Source: Mycolicibacterium vulneris
GTDB lineage: Bacteria > Actinomycetota > Actinomycetes > Mycobacteriales > Mycobacteriaceae
Direction of reading: 5' to 3'
Assembly (NCBI RefSeq): GCF_002104765.1
Contig: NZ_NCXM01000030.1
Span: 1-64,000, forward strand
DNA: 64,000 bases
Part shown: piece by piece, positions 24,419 through 32,641 of the stretch
Layout of the letters: each line of letters starts with the position of its first letter
How positions within the stretch are numbered: the stretch's first letter is position 1
Position numbers and translations under genes: made by a program
Notes under the pieces: generated by a model
The model's input: the letters and a program-made list of their open reading frames with translations, nothing else
Databases searched by the model: none
Told to the model about the DNA's origin: nothing

Positions 24419-25563
24419 TGGATCTGGAACTCGATGAAGACACCCTGGCCTTCCAGGCCGAAGTGCGGGAATTCCTGTCGGCCAACGCCGATTCGATCCC
24501 GACGAAGTCATACGACAACGCCGAAGGCTTCGACCAGCACCGGCATTGGGACCGCGTGCTGTTCGACGCCGGGCTCTCGGTGATCAACTGGCCGAAGAAG
24601 TACGGGGGCCGTGACGCTCCGCTGCTGCACTGGGTCGTGTTCGAGGAGGAGTACTTCCGGGCCGGCGCGCCGGGCCGGGCCAGCGCCAACGGCACCTCGA
24701 TGCTGGCGCCGACGCTGTTCGCGCACGGCACCGAGGAACAGCGGATGCGCATCCTGCCGAAAATGGCCAGCGGCGAGGAGATTTGGGCCCAGGCGTGGTC
24801 GGAGCCCGAGTCCGGCAGCGACCTGGCGTCGCTGCGGTCCACCGCCACCCAGACCGACGGCGGCTGGCTGCTCAACGGGCAGAAGATCTGGAGCTCGCGG
24901 GCGCCGTTCGCCGAGCGCGGTTTTGGGCTGTTCCGCTCCGACCCCGGCGCCGAGCGGCACAACGGGCTGACCTACTTCATGTTCGACCTGAAGGCCCGGG
25001 GCGTCACGGTGCGGCCCATTGTCCAGCTGGGCGGCGACACCGGGTTCGGCGAGATCTTCCTCGATGACGTGTTCGTTCCCGACGAGGACGTGATCGGCAC
25101 CCCGCACGAGGGCTGGCGCGCGGCCATGAGCACGTCGAGCAACGAGCGCGGCATGTCGCTGCGCAGCCCGGCCCGCTTCCTGGCCACCGCGGAGCGGCTG
25201 GTGCAGCTGTGGAAGGACAGTGGCTCACCCGACGCGTTCGCCGACCGGGTCGCCGACGGCTGGATCAAGGCGCAGGCCTACCGGCTGCAGACCTTCGGCA
25301 CGGTGACGCGGCTGGCCCTCGGCGGCGAGCTGGGCGCCGAATCGTCGGTGACCAAGGTGTTCTGGTCTGACCTCGACGTCGAACTGCACCAGACCGCGCT
25401 CGACCTGCTGGCCGCCGACGGCGAGCTCACCAGCCGGTGGACCGAGGGCCTGCTGTTCGCGTTGGGCGGCCCGATCTACGCCGGTACCAACGAGATTCAG
25501 CGCAACATCATCTCCGAGCGGTTGCTGGGCCTGCCGCGCGAGAAGTCCGGGGGCAAGAAGTGA
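24418..25563 (+). CDS. fadE31: Acyl-CoA dehydrogenase FadE31
   Basis: A 381-aa acyl-CoA dehydrogenase (Rv3562). It shows QAWSEPESGSDLASLRSTAT (about 124-143), GGWLLNGQKIWSSRAPFAER and IYAGTNEIQRNIISERLLGL. It is a full-size, probably catalytic, subunit; fadE32 and fadE33 downstream are short companion subunits, the arrangement typical of heteromeric mycobacterial steroid dehydrogenases. It overlaps fadD3 by one base and fadE32 by four. Confidence 0.93.
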   Translation: MDLELDEDTLAFQAEVREFLSANADSIPTKSYDNAEGFDQHRHWDRVLFDAGLSVINWPKKYGGRDAPLLHWVVFEEEYFRAGAPGRASANGTSMLAPTLFAHGTEEQRMRILPKMASGEEIWAQAWSEPESGSDLASLRSTATQTDGGWLLNGQKIWSSRAPFAERGFGLFRSDPGAERHNGLTYFMFDLKARGVTVRPIVQLGGDTGFGEIFLDDVFVPDEDVIGTPHEGWRAAMSTSSNERGMSLRSPARFLATAERLVQLWKDSGSPDAFADRVADGWIKAQAYRLQTFGTVTRLALGGELGAESSVTKVFWSDLDVELHQTALDLLAADGELTSRWTEGLLFALGGPIYAGTNEIQRNIISERLLGLPREKSGGKK

Positions 25564-26513
25564 AATTTGCGCTAGACGAACAGCAGCGCGACTTCGCGGC
25601 CAGCATCGACGCCGCGCTCGGCGCGGCGGATCTGCCCGGCGCGGTGCGCGCGTGGTCCGCGGGCGATACCGCACCGGGCCGCAAGGTGTGGGAGCAGCTG
25701 GCCAACCTCGGCGTCACCGCCCTGGCCGTGCCGGAGAAATTCGACGGCATCGAGGCCCATCCGGTCGATCTCGTCGTCGCGATCGAGCGCCTCGGGCGTT
25801 GGTGCGTGCCGGGACCGGTGGCCGAATCCATCGCCGTGGCACCAGTATTGCTCGCCTCTGACGATCACGCCGAGCGCTGCGCCGGATTGGCGTCCGGTGA
25901 GCTGATCGCCACCGTCGCGCTGCCGCCGCAGACGCCGCGTGCCGTCGACGCCGACATCGCCGACCTGGTGCTGCTGGCCGGCGAGGACGGCGTCGCCGAG
26001 GCGACACCGGGTGAGGTCCACGAGTCCGTCGACCCCAGCCGGAAGCTCTCCGACGTGACCGCGGCCGGCAGAAGCTGGCAGGTTCCGGAAGGAATAGTCA
26101 AGCGCGCCTACGAATTCGGCGCACTGGCCACCGCGGCCCAGCTGATCGGTGCGGCCGAGGCGCTGCGCGACGGCGCGGTCGACTACGCCAAGCAGCGCAC
26201 CCAGTTCGGCCGGGTGATCGGCTCGTACCAGGCGATCAAGCACAAGCTCGCCGACGTGCACATCGCCATCGAACTGGCTCGGCCGCTGGTCTACGGCGCG
26301 GCGCTGACGATGGACCCGCGCGATGTCAGCGCGGCCAAGGCGGCCGCGTCCGAGGCGGGGCTGCTGGCGGCGCGGTCGGCGTTGCAGACCCACGGCGCAA
26401 TCGGTTTCACCCAGGAGCACGACCTGTCGCTGTTGCTGCTGCGGGTGCAGGCACTGCGGTCGGCCTGGGGGACGCCGGAGGGACATCGGCGGCGAGTGCT
26501 GGAGGCGCTATGA
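25560..26513 (+). CDS. fadE32: Acyl-CoA dehydrogenase subunit FadE32
   Basis: A 317-aa short acyl-CoA dehydrogenase-like subunit (Rv3563, 319 aa). The N-terminal and middle domains are reduced; the C-terminal helices are clear (DYAKQRTQFGRVIGSYQAIK, THGAIGFTQEHDLSLLLLRV). The start is GTG at 25560 (VKFALDEQQRDF), overlapping the fadE31 TGA. A heteromeric partner role is inferred from length and position, by analogy with ChsE1. Confidence 0.92.
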   Translation: MKFALDEQQRDFAASIDAALGAADLPGAVRAWSAGDTAPGRKVWEQLANLGVTALAVPEKFDGIEAHPVDLVVAIERLGRWCVPGPVAESIAVAPVLLASDDHAERCAGLASGELIATVALPPQTPRAVDADIADLVLLAGEDGVAEATPGEVHESVDPSRKLSDVTAAGRSWQVPEGIVKRAYEFGALATAAQLIGAAEALRDGAVDYAKQRTQFGRVIGSYQAIKHKLADVHIAIELARPLVYGAALTMDPRDVSAAKAAASEAGLLAARSALQTHGAIGFTQEHDLSLLLLRVQALRSAWGTPEGHRRRVLEAL

Positions 26514-26570
26514 GTACCACCCGCGCCGCGACGATGCAGAGCAAGAAGGCGATGAGGAGGAGCGGCGCCC
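26514..26570 (+). repeat. Purine-rich spacer before fadE33, candidate dispersed element
   Basis: This is the only sizeable gap in an otherwise overlapping operon. It reads CGCGACGATGCAGAGC (26529 onward), then GATGAGGAGGAGCGGCGCCC running into the fadE33 ATG, so it supplies a strong GAGGAGG ribosome-binding site. I recall very similar GACGATGCAGAGC...GATGAGGAGGAGC strings before other mycobacterial genes, which suggests a dispersed intergenic element. No second copy is evident in this window. Confidence 0.4.
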
Positions 26571-27521
26571 ATGACTGAAGAACGCGAGCTACTCCGCGAG
26601 ACCGTCGCCGCCCTGGTGGCCAAGCACGCTGGCCCGGCGGCCGTACGCGCGGCCATGGAATCCGACCGCGGCTACGACGAATCACTGTGGCAGCTGCTGT
26701 GCGAGCAGGTCGGCGCCGCGGCCCTGGTGATACCCGAGGAGTTGGGCGGCGCGGGCGGCGAATTAGCCGACGCCGCAGCCGTTTTGCAGGAGCTCGGCCG
26801 CGCCCTGGTGCCCTCGCCGCTGCTGGGCACCACCCTCGCCGAGCTGGCGCTGTTGAGCGCGACCGAGCCGGACGCCGCGGCGCTGGAAGGTCTCGCCGAG
26901 GGCACCTCGATCGGCGCCCTGGTGCTCGATCCCGACTACGTGGTGAACGGCGATGTCGCGGACGTCGTGGTCGCCGTCGAGGACGGCAAGGTGAGCAGGT
27001 GGACGCGATTCGGTGCGGAGCCCGTCACCGCCATGGACCCGACCCGGCGGCTGGCGCGACTGACAGCCGAGGAGACCGAGTCGATCGGCACCGACCCGGG
27101 GCTGGCGGACAAGGCGGCCGTCCTGCTGGCCGCCGAGCAGGTCGGCGCCGCCGAGCGCTGTTTGGAACTGACCGTCGAATACGCCAAGGACCGAGTGCAA
27201 TTCGGCCGGCCGATCGGCAGCTTCCAGGCCCTCAAGCATCGGATGGCCGACCTGTACGTCACCGTCGCCGCCGCGAAGACCGTCGTCGCCGACGCGTGCG
27301 ATGACGCCACTCCCACCAACGCCGCCGCCGCCCGCCTGGCCGCGACCGAGGCGCTGAATACGGTGGCCGCCGAGGGCATTCAGCTGCACGGCGGCATCGC
27401 GATCACCTGGGAGCACGACATGCACCTGTACTTCAAGCGTGCCCACGGCAGCGCGCATCTGCTGGATTCGTCGCAAGAATTGCTTAAGCGACTGGAATCC
27501 GAGGTACTCAAGACGCCGTGA
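26571..27521 (+). CDS. fadE33: Acyl-CoA dehydrogenase subunit FadE33
   Basis: A 316-aa short acyl-CoA dehydrogenase-like subunit (Rv3564, 318 aa). C-terminal motifs are EYAKDRVQFGRPIGSFQALK and IQLHGGIAITWEHDMHLYFK. Its N-terminus (MTEERELLRETVAALVAKHA) matches the family. Together with FadE31/FadE32 it should form a heteromeric dehydrogenase of the HIP pathway; which partner it uses is not visible. Its stop overlaps the aspB GTG by four bases. Confidence 0.92.
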   Translation: MTEERELLRETVAALVAKHAGPAAVRAAMESDRGYDESLWQLLCEQVGAAALVIPEELGGAGGELADAAAVLQELGRALVPSPLLGTTLAELALLSATEPDAAALEGLAEGTSIGALVLDPDYVVNGDVADVVVAVEDGKVSRWTRFGAEPVTAMDPTRRLARLTAEETESIGTDPGLADKAAVLLAAEQVGAAERCLELTVEYAKDRVQFGRPIGSFQALKHRMADLYVTVAAAKTVVADACDDATPTNAAAARLAATEALNTVAAEGIQLHGGIAITWEHDMHLYFKRAHGSAHLLDSSQELLKRLESEVLKTP

Positions 27522-28684
27522 CCGACCGTGTCTCGCTGCGCGCCGGCATTCCACCGTTTTACGTGATGGATGTCTGGCTGGCGGCCGCGGAACGCCAGCG
27601 CAGCCACGGCGACCTGGTCAACCTGTCGGCGGGCCAGCCCAGCGTGGGGGCGCCCGAGCCAGTGCGCGCGGCCGCGGCCGCCGCCGTGCATTCCAACGAG
27701 CTCGGTTACTCGGTGTCGTTGGGCACGCCCGACCTCCGCGCCGCGATCGCCGCAGACTATCAGCGCCAGCACGGGCTCGACGTCGAACCCGACGCGGTGG
27801 TGATCACCACGGGCTCCTCGGGCGGCTTCCTGCTCACTTTCCTCGCGTGCTTCGACGTCGGTGACCGGGTGGCGCTGGCCAGCCCCGGCTACCCGTGCTA
27901 CCGAAACATCCTGTCGGCGTTGGGATGTGAGGTCGTGGAGATCCCCTGCGGCCCCGAGACGCGTTTCCAGCCGACCGCGCAGATGCTCGCCGAGCTCGAC
28001 CCGCCGGTGCAGGGGGTCATCGTGGCGAGCCCGGCCAATCCCACGGGCACGGTCATCGCGCCGGCGGAGCTGGCCGCCATCGCGTCCTGGTGCGACGCGT
28101 CCGGAGCGCGGCTGATCAGCGACGAGGTCTACCACGGCCTGGTCTACGAAGGGGCACCGCAGACCAGCTGCGCGTGGCAGACATCGCGAAATGCGGTGGT
28201 GGTCAACAGCTTTTCGAAGTACTACGCAATGACGGGCTGGCGGCTGGGCTGGCTGCTGGTGCCGCCCGAGCTGCGCCGCGCGGTGGACTGCCTCACCGGA
28301 AACTTCACCATCTGCCCGCCCGTGCTGTCCCAACTCGCCGCGGTGGCGGCCTTCACCCCGGAGGCCACCGCCGAAGCCGACGGCCACCTGCATCACTACG
28401 CGACCAATCGCTCGCTGGTGCTCAACGGGCTGCGCAGCATCGGCATCGGACGGCTGGCCCCGACCGACGGTGCCTTCTACGTGTACGCCGACGTCTCGGA
28501 ATTCACCGACAACTCGATGGAGTTCTGTTCAAAGTTGTTGGCACAGACCGGCGTTGCAATCGCACCGGGCATCGACTTCGACACCGTGCGCGGAAGCTCG
28601 TACGTGCGGCTGTCTTTCGCGGGCCCGACGAACGACATCGAGGAAGCGGTGCGGCGCCTCGGTCCCTGGCTGTCGGCCCGCTAG
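27518..28684 (+). CDS. aspB: PLP-dependent class I aminotransferase AspB (Rv3565)
   Basis: A 388-aa fold-type I aminotransferase with the same length as Rv3565. The PLP lysine is K234 in NSFSKYYAMTGWRLGW; SPANPTGTVI (171-180) and SDEVYHGLVY (201-210) are the Asn and Asp/Tyr cofactor contacts. It is annotated as an aspartate aminotransferase, but its place at the end of the fadD3-fadE31-32-33 operon hints at a link to steroid carbon disposal. The substrate is unproven. The start is GTG, overlapping fadE33. Confidence 0.92.
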   Translation: MTDRVSLRAGIPPFYVMDVWLAAAERQRSHGDLVNLSAGQPSVGAPEPVRAAAAAAVHSNELGYSVSLGTPDLRAAIAADYQRQHGLDVEPDAVVITTGSSGGFLLTFLACFDVGDRVALASPGYPCYRNILSALGCEVVEIPCGPETRFQPTAQMLAELDPPVQGVIVASPANPTGTVIAPAELAAIASWCDASGARLISDEVYHGLVYEGAPQTSCAWQTSRNAVVVNSFSKYYAMTGWRLGWLLVPPELRRAVDCLTGNFTICPPVLSQLAAVAAFTPEATAEADGHLHHYATNRSLVLNGLRSIGIGRLAPTDGAFYVYADVSEFTDNSMEFCSKLLAQTGVAIAPGIDFDTVRGSSYVRLSFAGPTNDIEEAVRRLGPWLSAR

Positions 28685-28702
28685 CGAAAGGCGGCCGACC
28701 GC

Positions 28703-29533
28703 CTACGCGTCGAGCACCTGCGCGATGCGCGCCTCGAGCGCGCCGCGGTCGCCGATGCCCGCCACGTCGATGCCGAACCGCTCGATGAGCACCTCGATGA
28801 CGGCGGCCGCGTCGTCGAGGCGGATCTTCTCGCTACCGTCGGCGCGATGGATGGTGAGGTTCCGCCCGGCCAGGTTGTAGCGGGCGTCGGCGGTGGTCCG
28901 CGCGACCATCAGGCCGGTGACGAAGATCGACGACGGGTGCGTGGACACGTACCAGCTGCCTACCCGCAGATCGACCTGCGGCACGGCCTGGGTGCCGAAA
29001 ACGTAGAGCGGTTGCCACTCGTCGCGGACCAGGGCTTGCAGGACCAGGCCGTCGCAGCGGTCGTTGAGCCGGTACGGCTCGTGCGTGGTCTGCTGCGCGT
29101 TCCCGGTCTGAAAGCGAATGGGTGAGGTCAGGGTCTGGCCACCGAACCCGACGTCTACCAGGAACGAACCCTGCGATCCCGGGAACGTCACCGCCAGCAC
29201 CGTGTGCGTCTGGGCGCCCAGGGGGCTGTTGGGCGGCAGCATCCAGACAACCCGGCCGGCCAACCGTCGCACCCGGAACCCGATCTCCGTCAGCACGTAC
29301 CCCATCAGGCCGTTCTGCTCGTAGCAGTAACCGCCGCGGCGGCGGCGGACCAGCTTGTCGGTCAGGGCTTCCGGGCTCAGGTCGTCGACCGGCACGCCCA
29401 TCAGCGGGTCGAGGTTCTCGAACGGGATCGACCCCGTGTGCGCGGTCATCAGATCCTGCAGCACCTCGAGGGTCGGCTCGGCGGCGCCGCGATAGTCGAT
29501 GCGGTCGAAGTACCCGTCCAGGTCAAGCGTCAT
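28703..29533 (-). CDS. nat: Arylamine N-acetyltransferase NAT
   Basis: A 276-aa NAT with the full catalytic triad at the classic positions: C70 (RRRRGGYCYEQNG), H110 (AQTHTVLAV) and D127 (FLVDVGFGG). It acetylates arylamines and hydrazines such as isoniazid, and mycobacterial NAT also accepts propionyl-CoA, a product of cholesterol breakdown. The ATG at 29533 (MTLDLDGYF) gives the family N-terminus. In M. tuberculosis nat closes the hsaADCB operon; here about 3 kb of unrelated genes separate it from hsaB, so it may need its own promoter. No KstR box was seen upstream. Confidence 0.94.
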   Translation of the reverse strand: MTLDLDGYFDRIDYRGAAEPTLEVLQDLMTAHTGSIPFENLDPLMGVPVDDLSPEALTDKLVRRRRGGYCYEQNGLMGYVLTEIGFRVRRLAGRVVWMLPPNSPLGAQTHTVLAVTFPGSQGSFLVDVGFGGQTLTSPIRFQTGNAQQTTHEPYRLNDRCDGLVLQALVRDEWQPLYVFGTQAVPQVDLRVGSWYVSTHPSSIFVTGLMVARTTADARYNLAGRNLTIHRADGSEKIRLDDAAAVIEVLIERFGIDVAGIGDRGALEARIAQVLDA

Positions 29534-29656
29534 GACACCATTCTGTCCGAGCCGGCGAGCCCCAACATCCTGGTGCGGTCGAATTTCCAAGCTGCCGATT
29601 GCGGATCAAGGGACCATCGGCGAGACGTGGCTGACCTCGGGGTAACCGTTCGTCTT

Positions 29657-29681
29657 GTTTGATTCGTGCCGAAGAGGGCAA
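29657..29681 (+). promoter_or_regulatory. SigF-like promoter upstream of the coiled-coil gene
   Basis: GTTT (29657-29660), a 15-base spacer and GGGCAA (29676-29681) approximate the mycobacterial SigF consensus GTTT-N15-17-GGGTAT. The gene starts 60 bases downstream with GGAG before its ATG. The match is short. Confidence 0.4.
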
Positions 29682-29740
29682 TCGACTAGGACGGGCCAGC
29701 CCGGAAATAGCAAAGATCGATACATCAAACGGAGCTCGCC

Positions 29741-30214
29741 ATGAGTACCCACCAGATCGCCTGGATAGTGATCGCCGCAGTAGCGGTCGTCTTGATCGTT
29801 GTCCTGATCATCGTGGCCAGGAGGGCCACGATCCACCGCCGTCAGCGCCAAGCCGCACAGATCCGTCAAGAGGCCAGTGTGCAGACGGAGAAGGTCGAAC
29901 GCCGTGAGGCGCTTGCCGCGGAGACGGCAGCAAAGGCGCGTGCCGCGCAGGCGGAGGCCGAGGCCAAGGCCGCGGAGGCAGCGCGACTGCAGGACCGGGC
30001 GGGCGCGCACCAGAGCGCAGCCGCGACGTCACGCGAACAAGTCCAAGAGCAATGGGAGCGCGCCGACAGGATCGACCCGAGGGTGGACGCCGACCGGGGT
30101 GCGGCCACGGATCAATCCGGCTCCGAGCGCGATACCGCGCGGAGCGGAGAACAGCCAACCGACGCCGACGTGCCGCAGCACGGCAAATCCTCCGACTATC
30201 GCGACACGCGATAG
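29741..30214 (+). CDS. Membrane-anchored coiled-coil protein, unknown function
   Basis: A 157-aa protein. Residues 7-26 (AWIVIAAVAVVLIVVLIIVA) form one transmembrane helix followed by a basic RRATIHRRQRQ. Residues about 35-110 are an Ala/Glu/Gln/Arg-rich coiled coil (AQAEAEAKAAEAARLQDRAG). The C-terminal 45 residues are hydrophilic and likely disordered. No enzymatic motif is present. GGAG stands eight or nine bases before the ATG. A SigF-like promoter suggests a stress or envelope role, which is inference. It is the first gene of the accessory block between nat and hsaB. Confidence 0.82.
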   Translation: MSTHQIAWIVIAAVAVVLIVVLIIVARRATIHRRQRQAAQIRQEASVQTEKVERREALAAETAAKARAAQAEAEAKAAEAARLQDRAGAHQSAAATSREQVQEQWERADRIDPRVDADRGAATDQSGSERDTARSGEQPTDADVPQHGKSSDYRDTR

Positions 30215-30236
30215 TCACCGCTTTTGCCGCGGCCGG

Positions 30237-30930
30237 TCAGAGCTGCCGGGCGTCGTGACGGCATTCGCTAGCGATCTGCCGTTCGCGCGCATACATCATG
30301 CCAAAGGTGAAGCCTTCTCTCCGACCGTGGTTCCCGCCGCCAATCCATCCTACGGAGCGCTTCCGCGGCGACGACGGCGTCCTGATGAACGCCCAGCGTG
30401 CTTTGTATCCGCTTGTAACGCTTGATGGTTCGTGTGGCGCGATTTGGCTTGCCCAAAGATTGGCAGAGTTCGGCGGCGTAGCGGGCACGCTTGGCCGCTT
30501 TGCGCGCTCGGTGCAGCATTGCGGCGTCTTCCGAATCGAGCGCGGCCGCCAACCGCCGGTCCGCCTTGCGCTGTGCGCGGCGCGCCCGCTGTCGCAGCGT
30601 TCCGGTCGCCACGGCCCCGGCGATAGGAGGTTCGGCGCGCCAGCGTCGTAGCGCGGTCATCATGCTCCGGTAGCGATGCGTCCAGCGCTTTGGCGAACAC
30701 CCGCAGGGTGCTGCGCAACCGCCGGATCGCCACCCGGGTGTCGTGAATGGTGTCGTCGCCGCACCGTGGCGCAGAGCGGCGTCGCCCGCCTCTGTCCGAT
30801 CGATTTGCGTATTGAGATAGTCGACCAGCGTCCGGTTGCCCCGGACCGTGCGGACCTGTGATGGCGCGGTCGCGTGCATGCATCACGCATTCCCGTCCCA
30901 GCGCCTGCGAAATATCGGAGTCAGAGCCCG
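30237..30930 (-). pseudogene. CHAD-domain gene remnant with several frameshifts
   Basis: Successive pieces of a CHAD domain lie in different minus-strand frames. RTLVDYLNTQIDRTEAGDAA is followed after a shift by DDTIHDTRVAIRRLRSTLRV (the CHAD signature, about 30755-30695). Back in the first frame come LHRARKAAKRARYAAELCQS and LGVHQDAVVAAEALRRM. A third frame ends the domain with GRREGFTFGMMYARERQIAS and stops at 30237. The central LG-RD-V segment seems lost. CHAD domains bind polyphosphate. Three or more frameshifts make it non-functional unless the assembly is wrong. Confidence 0.75.
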
Positions 30931-30936
30931 GCGTCT

Positions 30937-32544
30937 CTAGAAAAGCGTCGGACGCGAAGTACCGACCGGAGCGAATGAGTCGGGATCGGCTACGTCCCAA
31001 TCTGACCGCCAGGTCGCAGGAGCATTCTCTAGCAGCACGCCGGTTGTCAGCCATTCGTAAAGCTCTGCGTACGAGCGTTGCTCGACGGCCGAGACGCGCT
31101 TGCGCAGCATGTGGGGGTTCAGCATGGACGGGTCGGAGACGCCCATCGACCCCATGATCAGCATCGCCTGGGCGACGGTCGCCCGCTGGTAGCGGTAGAC
31201 GCGCTCGCTTTTGTCCTCGACGTCCAGTGCGCGCGCCCGGGCCGGGTCTTGGGTGGCCACCCCTACCGGGCAGCGGTTGGTATGGCATCGCTGGGATTGG
31301 ATGCAGCCTGCCGCCATCATCATCGACCGGGCGGAGTTGGTGTAATCGGCGCCCTGGATGAGACGTTTGACGATGTCGTTTCCGGTTGCGACCTTGCCGC
31401 TCGCGCCGATTCGGATCCGGTCGCGCAGGCCCGTGCCCACCAGCGCGTTGTGGACGATCATCAGCCCATCGGTGAGGGGAAGACCAACGTGGTCTTCGTA
31501 TTCCAGCGGCGCGGCGGCGGTGCCGCCTTCGGCGCCGTCGACAATGATGAAATCGGGTGTCACCCCCTCCGCGAGCATCGCCTTGCAGATCCCCAGCACG
31601 TCGGTCCTCGACCCCACGCACAATTTGAAGCCCACCGGCTTGCCCTTGGCCAACTCACGCAACCGCGCCACAAAGCCGATCAGTTCGCGTGGAGTGGCGA
31701 ACTCCGAGTGTGCCGCCGGGCTCACACACTTCTCGCCCATCGGCACACCCCGGTACTCGGCGATCTCCCTGCTGACCTTTGCCGCTGGAAGGACGCCACC
31801 GATACCAGGTTTTGCGCCTTGGCTGAGCTTGATCGAGATGCATTTCACCAATTCGTGAGCGGCCTTGTCCGCGAACTGAACTGGATCGAACGCACCGTCC
31901 TTGGTCCGGGTTCCGAAGTAACCGGATCCGATTTCCCAGATCACGTCCGCACCGCCGAGATGGTAAGGCGTCAGCCCACCTTCGCCCGTGTCGTGCGCGA
32001 AGCGACCCTTGCGGGCGCCGTTGTTCAGCGCCCGTAGCGCATTTGCGGACAGCGAACCGAAACTCATCGCGGAGACGTTCATCAGGGCGATGTCGTAGGG
32101 CTGCTTGCAGTCAGGTCCACCGATTCGAACCCGGTAGGGTTCCGGCGGCGGTTCGACCGGGGCTGTCGAGTGGACCAGGTATTCGTAGCCGTCCCAATCG
32201 ATGTCGCGCTCGGTGCCGTATGACTGCTCGGCGACGGTGCCTTTAGCGCGCTGGTAGATCAGCGAGCGGACGTCGCGGTCGAATGGCCGGCCGTCGAAGT
32301 TGCGTTCAACGAAGTATTGCTGCACTTCCGGGCGGAGCGCCTCCAACATGAACCGCAGATGCCCCAGCACCGGGTAGTTGCGCAGAACGGAGTGCCTGCG
32401 CTGGATGAGGTCGTAAGCGCCTACGGCGGCCACCGCCGCAATCATCGCCGCCACGATCCACCAGCCCCACGATCCCATGATCGCCAGGAATGCCGATACC
32501 GCCGAAACGGCGACGAGCACAGCAACGCATCCGACTCGAATCAA
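30937..32544 (-). CDS. Membrane-anchored FMN glutamate-synthase-like protein
   Basis: A 535-aa protein. Two transmembrane helices (about 3-22 and 26-43) precede a complete GltS-type TIM barrel: SAMSFGSLSANALRALNNGA, GEGGLTPYHL, SIKLSQGAKPGIGGVLPAAK, VDGAEGGTAAAPLEYEDHVG and IGASGKVATGNDI. A cysteine cluster, CIQSQRCHTNRCPVG, matches the 3Fe-4S site of glutamate synthase. It lacks the amidotransferase domain, as in the stand-alone FMN-binding glutamate synthase family, whose substrate is mostly unknown. The start is TTG at 32544; the next candidate is an ATG 22 codons in. It forms part of the block separating nat from hsaB. Confidence 0.88.
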   Translation of the reverse strand: MIRVGCVAVLVAVSAVSAFLAIMGSWGWWIVAAMIAAVAAVGAYDLIQRRHSVLRNYPVLGHLRFMLEALRPEVQQYFVERNFDGRPFDRDVRSLIYQRAKGTVAEQSYGTERDIDWDGYEYLVHSTAPVEPPPEPYRVRIGGPDCKQPYDIALMNVSAMSFGSLSANALRALNNGARKGRFAHDTGEGGLTPYHLGGADVIWEIGSGYFGTRTKDGAFDPVQFADKAAHELVKCISIKLSQGAKPGIGGVLPAAKVSREIAEYRGVPMGEKCVSPAAHSEFATPRELIGFVARLRELAKGKPVGFKLCVGSRTDVLGICKAMLAEGVTPDFIIVDGAEGGTAAAPLEYEDHVGLPLTDGLMIVHNALVGTGLRDRIRIGASGKVATGNDIVKRLIQGADYTNSARSMMMAAGCIQSQRCHTNRCPVGVATQDPARARALDVEDKSERVYRYQRATVAQAMLIMGSMGVSDPSMLNPHMLRKRVSAVEQRSYAELYEWLTTGVLLENAPATWRSDWDVADPDSFAPVGTSRPTLF

Positions 32545-32595
32545 CGACGACCCGCCTTCCCGGGCTGGGGTGATTTACCGACCTCGTCGTATTAC

Positions 32596-32601
32596 ATACC
32601 C
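32596..32601 (-). promoter_or_regulatory. SigF-like -10 upstream of the GltS-like gene
   Basis: On the minus strand GGGTAT (32601-32596) equals the SigF -10 consensus. A weak GTGT stands 18 bases further upstream. It lies about 52 bases before the TTG start in the 97-base gap below hsaB. Confidence 0.35.
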
Positions 32602-32641
32602 CGCCTTACCAGTGGTCAGACACGCGGATGGCAGGGGCAGC

